From NCBI GenBank assembly GCA_014898415.1, contig RCTD01000025.1, forward strand, positions 682,001 through 746,000: 64,000 bases of DNA, read 5' to 3'. Below the pieces are notes generated by a model. The model was not told where the DNA came from and searched no databases. It saw only the letters and a list, made by a program, of their open reading frames with translations. Each line of letters begins with the position of its first letter. Within the stretch, counting starts at the first letter, position 1. The DNA is from Stromatinia cepivora. Its lineage: Eukaryota > Ascomycota > Leotiomycetes > Helotiales > Sclerotiniaceae. The position numbers and the translations under genes are program-made. This document shows, piece by piece, positions 54,973 through 64,000 of this stretch.

Positions 54973-56913
54973 ATGGCGACTCCAAACATTATCTTACCCG
55001 AGAAGGGCAAGAATAATATCTTGATTACCAGTGCCTTACCATACGTGAACAATGTTCCTCATCTTGGAAATATTGTTGGCAGTGTACTCAGCGCCGACGT
55101 GTTTTCCCGCTATAGCAAGCTGAGAGATCGCCCCACCCTCTACATTTGCGGTACTGATGAATATGGTACTGCTACGGAAGTCAAGGCTTTAGAGACAAAG
55201 CAAACTCCCAAAGAGCTTTGTGATGAATTCCACAAAAAACATAAGGATGTTTACGACTGGTTTGAGATTGGATTCGATTACTTCGGAAGGACGACTACGG
55301 ATCAACAGACAGTCATCGCACAAGATATTTTCATGAAACTTCATAAGAATGGGTATTTGGAGGAGCGCACAACTACACAACCTTACTGCGAAGCGCACAA
55401 ATCGTTCCTCGCAGATCGTTTTGTGGAAGGTACTTGTCCTAAGTGTCAATACGATGACGCAAGAGGTGATCAATGTGATAAATGTGGTAGTCTTCTCGAT
55501 GCTTTGGAGCTTATCAACCCTGTATGCAAGGTCGATGGTGCTACTCCAGTCCCTCGAGAGACGAAGCATATCTTTTTACTTCTCGACAAAGCCCAACCTG
55601 CGATTGAGGAGTGGTTTAACAAATCAAGTGAAGAAGGAGGATGGCCAAAGAATGGTATCAGTATCACGAATTCATGGCTGAAGCAGGGACTGCAAGGACG
55701 AAGTATTACTCGAGACTTGAAATGGGGGACACCAATTCCTTTGCCAGGTTTTGAGAACAAGGTTCTTTACGTTTGGTTCGATGCTTGTATTGGATACCCA
55801 TCGATTACCGCAAATTATACAAAGGATTGGGAGCTATGGTGGCGCGATCCTGAGAACGTCAAGCTCTACCAATTCATGGGCAAGGATAATGTCCCATTCC
55901 ATACTGTCATTTTCCCTGGGTCTCAACTGGGAACCGGAGATAAATGGACTAAACTCAACCATCTCTCCACAACTGAATACCTGAACTATGAGAACGGCAA
56001 ATTCTCCAAATCGAGAGGTGTAGGTGTTTTTGGTGACACTGCAAAGGATACTGGTGTCCCACCATCCGTATGGAGATACTACTTATTGTCGAATCGACCT
56101 GAAACAGCAGATTCGCAATTTGAGTGGGCAAACTTTATTCAATTGAACAACTCTGTTTTGCTCAATAACTTGGGTAATTTTGTCAACAGAGTTATCAAAT
56201 TTGTCAATGCAAAGATGGACGGAGTGATCCCAGAATTTTCTCCAGAATACAAGGATGAATCGTTCGATTTCCCTGCTTTCATCGAGGAGATCAATGCACA
56301 ATTGAAAGATTACAACAATGATATGGAAGCTGTCAAGATTCGTGCCGGTTTAGATCAAGTCATGAAGATCTCCACTAGCGGAAACAATCTCCTTCAATAC
56401 CGTTTAGACAACGCAAATCTTGCCGAACACCCCGAAAGAACTCACACAGTCATTGGGCTCGCACTCAATCTTGCCTACCTGATCGCATCCATCACCTCCC
56501 CCTTCATGCCCTCTACCTCCGAATCCATCGTTGCTCAACTCTCGGCCCCACTCATCTCCATCCCGGATAAATGGAACCCAGCTGTTCTCAAGAGCGGCCA
56601 TAAGATTGGCAAACCAGCATACCTCTTCACGCGTATAGACGAGAAGAAAGCCGAAGAATGGAGGAAACAATATGGAGGGACTCAAGCTTCGAGATTAGCG
56701 GAAGAAGAAGCCCAGGCTAAGAAGAAAGCGGATAAGGCAAGAGATAAGGAAAGGAAGAAGGCGAAGAAGGAAGCGGAGAGAGCGGCCAAGGCTGCTGGAG
56801 GAGTAGAGAAGAAGGATGAAACTCAGGCCCCAGCTGCTGGTGTTGAGACTGAAATTCCATTAAGAGGAAAGGTTGCAGAAGAGCAGGCTCCCCCTCCCGC
56901 CGCTGCACCATAA
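54973..56913 (+). CDS. MES1: Methionyl-tRNA synthetase, cytosolic
   Basis: Charges tRNA-Met in the cytosol. Single exon, 646 residues, with no targeting presequence. Class I motifs are VNNVPHLGNIVGSVLSADVF (HIGH-type, HLGN) and GKFSKSRGVGVFGD (KMSKS-type). A zinc knuckle appears as CPKCQYDD plus CDKCG and a further Cys near NPVCKVDG. The anticodon-binding helical domain follows at about residues 385-560. The Lys/Glu/Ala-rich C-terminal 75 residues (KKKADKARDKERKKAKKE) probably bind RNA. It lacks the N-terminal GST-like domain found in yeast Mes1, as is usual in filamentous fungi to my knowledge. The leader ends in an A-rich, favourable start context. Confidence 0.97.
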   Translation: MATPNIILPEKGKNNILITSALPYVNNVPHLGNIVGSVLSADVFSRYSKLRDRPTLYICGTDEYGTATEVKALETKQTPKELCDEFHKKHKDVYDWFEIGFDYFGRTTTDQQTVIAQDIFMKLHKNGYLEERTTTQPYCEAHKSFLADRFVEGTCPKCQYDDARGDQCDKCGSLLDALELINPVCKVDGATPVPRETKHIFLLLDKAQPAIEEWFNKSSEEGGWPKNGISITNSWLKQGLQGRSITRDLKWGTPIPLPGFENKVLYVWFDACIGYPSITANYTKDWELWWRDPENVKLYQFMGKDNVPFHTVIFPGSQLGTGDKWTKLNHLSTTEYLNYENGKFSKSRGVGVFGDTAKDTGVPPSVWRYYLLSNRPETADSQFEWANFIQLNNSVLLNNLGNFVNRVIKFVNAKMDGVIPEFSPEYKDESFDFPAFIEEINAQLKDYNNDMEAVKIRAGLDQVMKISTSGNNLLQYRLDNANLAEHPERTHTVIGLALNLAYLIASITSPFMPSTSESIVAQLSAPLISIPDKWNPAVLKSGHKIGKPAYLFTRIDEKKAEEWRKQYGGTQASRLAEEEAQAKKKADKARDKERKKAKKEAERAAKAAGGVEKKDETQAPAAGVETEIPLRGKVAEEQAPPPAAAP

Positions 56914-57696
56914 GCGACTACCGATAGATGTTTATGAAACGAAATGACCAGGTATGATTGGCGTTGTAGCGATTGGGTGGAGTGGGAGTATGATGGGTGC
57001 GCTGAAGAAATTGTAGAACAGAAAACACGGAACAGGACAGAACAGAGCTAGATCTTACAACAGCTCATGATATTTGATAGCGAAGTAGCGAGATTTACAA
57101 ATCCGGTTTTTGTTTTTCTAGAGCAGAGCTGATGTTGGTTCACAACAACCAATTTTACAAGAGCTGAATTTAAAGGAAGAAATAAAAAAGTTATTATAGA
57201 TTAGTCTGATCTTTTGAATGAGCATGAGTTCTGTGTTACCTGTGTCCTTTAAAGCTCTTCGATAGCTTGTCAATAGCTAAGTTCTCTTAAGTTCTCCTCG
57301 ACAATTGAAAGTACCTTTATGAGGATCATTCGCCCATCCGTACGTATCTTTGGGACCCTGAGATTGAATGTATTTCCAAGTGGTAGATTACATTTTTAAG
57401 GGCACTTCAAGTAAATGCAAAGTATTTAAGGTTGATTTATCATTATCATACAAGTCCGATCATCATACCGGCATCATTAACTAACTTGCGAAAAAAGACC
57501 CTTTGCTTCATTGAAGTCCTGTCCCAAAAACCCATTCATGCATCCGTATTCCCGAAAATAAACATCTTTCGCCCTCCATCCAAACCATATCATCATCATT
57601 ACCCAGTGGTGACATGTGCACTCTGATTGGTCTTTTGCTCATGCTCAGCTCCCTAGCCTAGCAAGCTTCCCCTTCACAAAGTAACATCCATGGAAT
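56914..57696. other. Convergent 3' region, no gene seen
   Basis: About 780 bp between MetRS (plus) and the small membrane-protein gene (minus). Nothing distinctive. Confidence 0.45.
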
Positions 57697-58412
57697 TTAT
57701 TTCCCACCAAACCAACTAGAGATACCACTCTTAGCTTTTGCGGCCTCGGCTTCGACTTTTCGGTCTGCCTCGTCAATCTTCTTCATGGTGGTTTGAGCAG
57801 CTTCTTTGCGGTATTGATCGGCGTCTTTCTTATATTGGTCGAATTTTCCTTCGGCTTTCGCGAGTTCGGCGCGGGCTTTGTCAGTCTGGCCGATAGAGTT
57901 AGTGTGTGCTCACAGGAGATGGCAGCTGGGGCCATGATGTAGGAAGAGAGAGGGGATGAGTATGTTGAGGGGAAAGAGGGATGATAGATTATGGGGATAC
58001 CAGGCTAGAATGGTAGGGATGAAAGACATACGGCAGAATCAAGCTTGGCGCCAGCTTCCGCACCCCATTTCTCGGCTTCTTTCTGAGCTTGTGTTGAGCG
58101 ACCTGGTAATTCTGATTTTACTTTTGCGGATGCACGAGAGAGATCACCTATTGGTTTTCTGGTTAGTTATTGTTTTATACGGAATAATGATGTGTTGTGA
58201 GATGACGAATCTTGAGCGATTTAAAATGTTGAAAGTTGGTGGCGATATTGGATATAGGGGAATAATGAGTCAAAAAAAGAGAGAGAAAACATACTTTCAA
58301 ATTGCTTCTCAGCAACCTTGGGACTTCCTCCAGCGCTATACAGATAATAACCTACACCACCCGCGGCAGCAAGGCCAATGTAGAGAGGAGTACGAGAATT
58401 GCGTTGAGCCAT
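57697..58412 (-). CDS. Small single-span membrane protein with helical Lys/Ala-rich tail
   Basis: Three exons, 58412-58295, 58147-58032 and 57885-57697, give 140 residues. A membrane segment lies at about residues 9-28 (TPLYIGLAAAGGVGYYLYSA), followed by GGSPKVAEK. The rest is an amphipathic helix with an 11-residue flavour (AELAKAEGKFDQYKKDADQY), ending SGISSWFGGK. Fungal homologues of this type have, to my recollection, been labelled calcofluor-white hypersensitive proteins, but I cannot confirm this. The LEA- or apolipoprotein-like helix suggests membrane surface or stress association; that is inference. Splices maintain frame and each intron has standard ends. Confidence 0.8.
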
Positions 58413-59596
58413 TGTTTATTTTTTATATTCGAGTGAAAATGGGGAGACTGATTTAACTTTTCGTGAAAGAAAATCGATGATTTATTTGATGTGTAGAAGA
58501 AAGTTTGTTAGGTAGGCAGGTAGATAGATGTATTGTTATTGTTCAAAGGAAGTATGTAGAATGAAGAGGAGATTCTTGGAAAGAGAAGGAAGGTAGTACG
58601 GGGTTTTTGTAGGCTGGGTGATGATTGGGTGAATTCTTGTTTGGTGAATTATTACGAAATAGATACGATGGATTTTATTTTCAATGATATGATATGATGA
58701 TGTTCTTGCTTGGGAGGGAGGGGGAGATGTAACGTCATAGTTACCGTGATATCCTGGTAGAGACTGGACTGGATGAAAAGTTGTATGAAAGCGGCGGGGA
58801 GTGGGGAGATGTGGCGGTGCAATAGGTTGTGCTTTTGGGATTGTGCTTTGTTTCATTTTGTACTGGAGTATGTTGGAAGTGATATTATTATTAGACATGG
58901 AATTTCTCATACTAGGTAGTATTAATTGGTGACAATGATAGAATTTTACCCCAGGTGGATATTGAATTGAGAAATATTAAAATGAAATAAATGAAGATAT
59001 AAATGTTTCATTCTACTTCTTACAATAAAAGCAGCATATGATATCAGCCACTATTGTCTCACTCATCACTCATCCCATCAATCTTTGGAAGATCTGTACC
59101 AGGATGTTCCAAAGTAACTTTTCACTAGCGCGTCATCAGACAGGGGCAGTCATCAAGCTATCAATCCAGCTATCCTAATTCGATCTTCACTTCTTCAAAC
59201 TACCTAATATCTGTACCTACCTTTAGTACTAGTGGCATGCAAACCTCGAAACTGGATTCTCGATGGATGGTTACTGGTACTTACATGGCTTTTTGTATTT
59301 GTATTCATTAACCTACCTCGATTACAGGAATTTACATTTACATCAATTATCAATTATTCCAACAAAATAACTTGGAACAGACGTGCAACAAATTTCTCTT
59401 TATAACTTTTTATTAGAAATTAATCAAGGAATTACTTTTTGGGTTGATATCATTGAGGCAGGTATCCAGAGTCTAGATTCTCAATACGAGTAGCCTCAAC
59501 CAAACCAAGCCAGACTTTAATTTCAAGGAGAAGAAACCGCCAGCCAGCCAACAGGAGCGCAACTCATGGCAATGCAGTTCTCGTGAAATCGAGAGA
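58413..59596. promoter_or_regulatory. Divergent promoter region
   Basis: About 1.2 kb between genes reading away from each other. AT-rich with no recognised factor sites or genes. Confidence 0.4.
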
Positions 59597-61440
59597 ATGG
59601 CCTTTTCATTGCGGTCTAGATATAAAAGACCCGCTCAATTAACAGATGCCGATTACGATCACGAAATCGAATTGGTGGATCACACAGACCCAAATCCGAA
59701 TCGGAATGGGAGCCGTTCGAGGAGTAGGCAGGCAGGGATTGACGATTTGCCGGCGATAATCGTAACGGATTCGTCTTCCAGGGATCGAGTTGATGAGCCA
59801 TCGAGGAGAAAGAGGTCACTGAGGGCAGAGTTGACCAGGAGGAAATGGAAGAAATATAGGGATGCGCATGTTGCGGCCGATGAGATTGAGGATAGTCCTG
59901 TTAGAATTAGTTCGGTGGTGTATGCGTTTACTTGATATTATGGTTGTATGCAAAAGTACTAACTACATATTTGCAGAACCCTACCTCCAGAAAATGGAAA
60001 TGCCGTTGATGATGAAGAGAACCGAGGCCGAAGTCGAAGTCGAAAAAGAACAAAAGCCCAACAGGAGCGGGATAGATTACCTTTCGAGATTGATATTTTG
60101 TATGAGAATGAACGGGGTTTGGTTCTATGCGGGATGCACATGTTTTCTAGTAAAGCTTTGGGGAATTTAGACCCGGCGCCTTGGACCAAGATTACGGGGA
60201 AGCCGAGCCTAACGGATATTTCGAATTCTCAAGTACCGGATCCAAGTTGGGAATGGGCTTGGCCGGAGTGGATTATCAATCATGATGATGGGGTAAGCAT
60301 ATCTAGAACTTGCGGATATGGAAGACCAGTCTGGACTTTGGGACTCCTGGTCGCCAATTGTCTATAACTGTACTACTTGGAAATTGCATGCTAATTATGG
60401 ATGTGAATTTAGGTCGATGATGAAGGATGGGAATATTCTTTCGCTTTTTCCAAGAAATTTTCATGGCATAATGCTAAATGGTACAACTCATTTGTTCGAA
60501 GAAGAGTATGGATACGAAAGCGAGTCAAGAAGAGATTCATTCCTCGACATGCTCATATGCTTAATGAAGATTATTTTACCATATATCCAGTGAGTAGCCC
60601 ATTATTGTCAAATCATTCGACTGAACACAACTCTCGCCTTTCACCTCCAATCTTGACTTCAACAGTACTAACACCATTCACCAGGCACGTAGCAGGAGCC
60701 GTGGAACCAGTCTCTCTGGTTACGTCGCTCTAGATGGAGATGGACGAAGTCGGTACAGTTTAGCAGCCTCTAGCCGCAATTACGAAACAGAATGGAAGAT
60801 GGATGACATCGGTGATATTGCAACCCTAATGAAAGTCCTCCGAATTTGTCGCATCGATAGGGAGAAGATGGAAGCAGTGGAAAGTTTTATTAAGCATGGT
60901 GGTGAGGAATTGCATTATTTGACGAAACCGGAACATATGCATGAGGTTATGAATAATTTTATTTTTCAAGCGAGTAGACGTGTTTTGTTGGGGAGATTGA
61001 TGAAGGAGTATGAGGGAATTAGCGAGGCGGGTGAGGGGGGTAAAGAAGGGAGAAGGGATGAGAAAAGTAAACGAGGTTTGGATGAGACGAAGGATAAGAA
61101 TGACAATATAAAACAACAAAGACAACGGGCAAAGCTCTTAGAAGCCGCAGTCAAAGCCGCAGACGAAGAAGTCAAGAGATTGGAATATTGGAGTGACGTT
61201 CGACATATGGCGGAGAAAGGGGAGACGATGGGGGCGGTGGATGATAGGAAAGGATGGGAGGGTAACTGGGAGGGCTTGGATCCAAGTGGGCCGAAGGATT
61301 TTAAATTTGATGGAAAGATTATGGGAGGGGAGGAGGGGGGTGGAATCGGAGGGAAAGAAAATGGGAATGGGAATGGGAAGGCTAGTGGGAATGGTAATGG
61401 TAATGAGATTAATAAGGGGAAGGGTCGCGCTTTGGAGTAA
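59597..61440 (+). CDS. SPO73: Dysferlin-domain protein, Spo73/Mug65-like
   Basis: Family members act in membrane formation around spores (yeast Spo73) and are related to the DysF module of peroxins Pex30-32. Four exons, 59597-59919, 59977-60292, 60413-60589 and 60685-61440, give 523 residues. The DysF module spans about residues 135-275: FEIDILYENERGLVLCGMHM, FSSKALGNLDPAPWTK, PDPSWEWAWPEWIINHDDG, then VDDEGWEYSFAFSKKFSWHN, KWYNSFVRRRVWIRKR. The donor of exon 1 was placed at GTATGC to keep frame with the perfect TACTAAC intron. The C-terminal half has a helical region (KMEAVESFIKHGGEELHYLT) and a low-complexity Gly/Asn tail from a GGGAAT repeat. No membrane segment is obvious. Symbol by similarity. 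Confidence 0.86.
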
Positions 61441-61980
61441 AGGGGTTGAATCTTTAGGGTAAGCATGAATTGGGTAATTATACTCCGTACATACGGGTGG
61501 TCGACTCGGTTACGCGGAAAGATGAACAGATGGTTTAGGAAAGGCGTTTTTATTTTATTCTCTCGATACCTTGGCTCAGGGTTCGAAATGAGATGCATAG
61601 CGTTTTGGTTTTAGTTTTGGTTTTGGTTGGTTGGCTTTTTAGCTTGTTAGGTGGTATTGGATTTTGCGTCTAGGATACACGCAAAATGTATATTCGACAG
61701 CGGGTAAAGAGATGAAGAGATGGATAGCAAGAGGAAATATCGATAGGAAGGAAGGAAGGAAGGAAGGAGTATGAATACCCGGATAGAATTAATGGATGTA
61801 TTTTTATCAATTGATATCGATATCGATATGAGAAATTGTTTGTTTGTTTGGTTTTTGAGTGCTGAGGAATAGTAGAGCGTTGAAGACGCAAGTCGATTTC
61901 AAGATCGTCGTGGTATTTGACACATACATATATATATATATATATTCATTAAACTTCTCCACCCTTCCTCGACCCCTCCT
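61441..61980. other. Convergent 3' region with simple repeats
   Basis: Between the Spo73-like gene and GUF1. Contains a GAAG tetramer run (61746-61767), GGTTTT repeats near 61605-61632 and a TA run near 61925-61946. No gene seen. Confidence 0.6.
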
Positions 61981-63954
61981 TTACTTCGCCAAAAACTTTT
62001 GGAAAGCTTCATGCTCAATTGCAATATTGCCCACCGCCTTCAACTTCTTCCTTCCCTCTTTCTGTCTATCTAACAACTTTCTCCTTCTTCCAATATCACT
62101 TGCGTGTAACTTCTGCAATACATCTTTTCTAAACGGTTTAAGAGTTTCTCTCGCCACGATTCTCTTTCCCGCTTGTGCTTGAATGATCACCTCGAACATT
62201 TGTCTATCAACATGTTCTTTGAATTTCGTTACCCATTGTCTCCCGATTTTTTCAACTTGACTTGTGTGTACTACTCGTGCGACTGCATCGACCGGTCCTT
62301 TGTTGACGAGGAGTTGTAGCTTCACGATACTACTTCTGCGGAATCCGGCATCTTCGTAGTCGAGACTTGCGTAGCCTTTCGTTGCACCTTTGAGTTTCCC
62401 GAAGAAATCATCCACGAGCTGTGCGAGGGGAAGATCGTATTTGAGAATGACTTGGGTGGCGGTGAAGAAGGTGAGATCGACTTGTTCACCGCGATTTGCC
62501 TCACAGAGTTCAATTACCTTGCCAAGATATTCTTCCGGGAGAGTAATGGTAGCAGAGACATAGGGCTCTTGAAGTTCTTGAACACGTTGATGAGTGGTTT
62601 CGTGTTCGGGAAAGAGAGCAGGATTTTGAATAATTGACTCTGTACCATCGCGCCAAATGACTTTGAAAGGCACGGTAGGTGGTGTAATGATGATACTTGC
62701 ACCATGTTCTTGACGTAAACGATCTTCAAATACAGAGCAATGTAGAGTACCGAGGAACCCTAAACGCCACCCTGCACCTAGTGCTTCTGAAGACTCTTTT
62801 TGTAGAGTTACACTTCTGTCGTTGAGTACGATTTGATTAATGGAATCTTCCAAATGATGATAGTCGCCCTGGTCGACTGGGAAAGCTGCCACGAAAACCA
62901 TAGACTTTGGCTCTTCAAATCCAGGATATGCTTCTACTAAATGCTCTGATCCGACAGTGGTATATGTATCTCCACTCAAGGCCTCCTGACTTTTCTTCAT
63001 ACCAGGGTTGAAGTAGATATATCCAACCTGCCCAGCTCTCAACACGGTTTGCGGAGTCTGATCCGGATACATAATACCTACTTCACCAACGAAATACTTA
63101 ATTCCGGTTGCAAAACTCACGATTTGGTCTCCAGCCTTGATTGTCCCATCGAAAATCCTGACTAGTAAGATAACTCCTTTGTAATTATCATACCATGAAT
63201 CTACCAACAATAACCTCAGTGGCTTCGTATGGTCGCCAATTGGGGCTGGTATTTGTTTGATAACATTTGGGAGGATGGCTGGAACATTCAACCCCGTCTT
63301 CGCGCTGACCAAAACCGCATTCTCAGGCGCCAATTCAAAAGTACTTTCCATCTGCTCCAATGCCCTCGGTGGATCCGCAGTTGGTAGATCCACCTTATTA
63401 ACCACTGGTACCAATGTCAATCCCTGTGAAAATGCCAAATAGAAGTTCGCAACCGTTTGAGCCTGTACTCCTTGACTTGCATCTACTAGTAATAGAGCCC
63501 CTCCACAACTAGCATAAGATCTTGATACCTCAGCTCGAAAATCCACATGTCCCGGCGTATCTACCAAGTGAAGTAGATAATCTTCCCCCTCATGATTCCA
63601 TAACATGCTACATGTTTGTGCCTTAACAGTAATACCTCTTGTCCTTTCTACTTCCAGCTTATCCAAAATCTGTTTATCGCCACCAGGTTCAATCGTACCC
63701 GTCAATTCGAGTAATCGATCACTAAGTGTACTTTTCCCATGATCTACATGTGCTACGATGCAGAAGTTTCGGAATCGTTCGATGGGTATAGCTTGAATGC
63801 GACGTTCTAGATCACCCACGACTTTCTTAGCGATGGCATATCGTGTCACCGACGTGGTGAATGTTCGAGGGAGGGAAAAAGGAAGAAAATACGATGCATA
63901 TTGTGATCTTAGAGTGCTGGGAAGCCTAAGCAGGTTCAATGGACATCGCTGCAT
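61981..63954 (-). CDS. GUF1: Translation factor GUF1 (mitochondrial LepA/EF4)
   Basis: Ribosome-bound GTPase of mitochondria that promotes translation fidelity under stress, homologue of bacterial LepA. Intronless, 657 residues from the ATG at 63954. The frame stays open upstream to the window edge, so the true start, and part of the presequence, may lie beyond 64000. GTPase motifs: AHVDHGKST (G1), RGITVKAQT (G2), DTPGH (G3), NKVD (G4), SAKTG (G5). LepA-specific domains follow, with [20 protein letters not shown] and the C-terminal [20 protein letters not shown] typical of the family. The Arg/Ser/Leu-rich N-terminus ([21 protein letters not shown]) is a mitochondrial presequence. It ends [14 protein letters not shown]. 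Confidence 0.95.
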   Translation of the reverse strand: MQRCPLNLLRLPSTLRSQYASYFLPFSLPRTFTTSVTRYAIAKKVVGDLERRIQAIPIERFRNFCIVAHVDHGKSTLSDRLLELTGTIEPGGDKQILDKLEVERTRGITVKAQTCSMLWNHEGEDYLLHLVDTPGHVDFRAEVSRSYASCGGALLLVDASQGVQAQTVANFYLAFSQGLTLVPVVNKVDLPTADPPRALEQMESTFELAPENAVLVSAKTGLNVPAILPNVIKQIPAPIGDHTKPLRLLLVDSWYDNYKGVILLVRIFDGTIKAGDQIVSFATGIKYFVGEVGIMYPDQTPQTVLRAGQVGYIYFNPGMKKSQEALSGDTYTTVGSEHLVEAYPGFEEPKSMVFVAAFPVDQGDYHHLEDSINQIVLNDRSVTLQKESSEALGAGWRLGFLGTLHCSVFEDRLRQEHGASIIITPPTVPFKVIWRDGTESIIQNPALFPEHETTHQRVQELQEPYVSATITLPEEYLGKVIELCEANRGEQVDLTFFTATQVILKYDLPLAQLVDDFFGKLKGATKGYASLDYEDAGFRRSSIVKLQLLVNKGPVDAVARVVHTSQVEKIGRQWVTKFKEHVDRQMFEVIIQAQAGKRIVARETLKPFRKDVLQKLHASDIGRRRKLLDRQKEGRKKLKAVGNIAIEHEAFQKFLAK

Positions 63955-64000
63955 TTGTGGAGTGGGCTTCACAGCTTGAAGACGCGGGGTGAGGATTTGG

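Noticed and set aside
63955..63972. GTG start for GUF1
   Set aside because: Nuclear genes rarely use GTG. The ATG at 63954 is adequate, and the true start may lie beyond the window because the frame remains open.
1..64000. CRISPR arrays, bacterial mobile elements, secondary-metabolite cluster
   Set aside because: No spacer-repeat pattern, transposase, polyketide synthase or peptide synthetase found; the window is ordinary eukaryotic chromosome apart from the small elements listed.

Overview
This 64 kb window is chromosomal DNA of a filamentous ascomycete. Genes are split by short GT..AG introns (about 50-130 bp) with CTAAC-type branch sites. Products are typical single-copy fungal housekeeping proteins, and no bacterial operon signals are seen. 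Base composition, gene order style and protein sequences fit a Leotiomycete of the Botrytis/Sclerotinia kind; that placement is inference, not a database result. I resolve 22 protein genes, most with exon coordinates worked out by hand from splice signals and family continuity.

Layout. 0-5.4 kb: the 3' end of PEX19, an uncharacterised gene, a decayed reading frame and a five-exon HMG-CoA synthase. 5.4-10.7 kb: a gene-poor island whose only organised content is a cluster of five tRNA-like elements, all on the minus strand. 10.7-20.6 kb: sphingolipid delta-4 desaturase, VAP/Scs2, a UBA-UBX protein, RAD52 and the proteasome tether Sts1/Cut8. 23-27.5 kb: a 1456-residue RGG-containing protein of unknown function. 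29.5-42.9 kb: an Aco2-type mitochondrial aconitase, a foldback element, a Dip5-like amino acid permease, a GT31 glycosyltransferase, a pair of related orphan genes and ornithine carbamoyltransferase. 43.8-46.3 kb: a SWIM-RING protein with a broken C-terminus. 47.7-53.2 kb: a YCII-domain protein, a 16-bp minisatellite, ribosomal P1 and a DUF2408/UPF0662 protein. 54-64 kb: LTO1, cytosolic methionyl-tRNA synthetase, a small membrane protein, a Spo73/Mug65-like dysferlin-domain protein and mitochondrial GUF1.

How the genes relate. The genes are not a pathway cluster. Several concern amino acid supply and translation: Aco2-type aconitase, Dip5 permease, OTC, MetRS, P1, LTO1 (Rli1 maturation) and GUF1. 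OTC and MetRS carry upstream TGACTCA sites, the binding motif of the Gcn4/CPC-1 cross-pathway activator, so these two at least are probably co-regulated. Lipid-related genes (HMG-CoA synthase, delta-4 desaturase, the VAP protein, Spo73-like) are scattered.

The most unusual signal is the tRNA-like array at 6.7-8.5 kb. Four elements have an A-box-like D arm, a B-box-like T arm, pairable ends, an oligo-T tract just downstream and a shared 3' module at a constant 22-nt spacing. Each is 125-154 nt rather than about 75. This looks like a family of Pol III units that ordinary tRNA models would probably miss. Other points of interest are the SIM-SWIM-RING architecture with its frame break, the 16-bp minisatellite that encodes one 16-residue repeat in all three minus frames, and a 231-bp foldback element.
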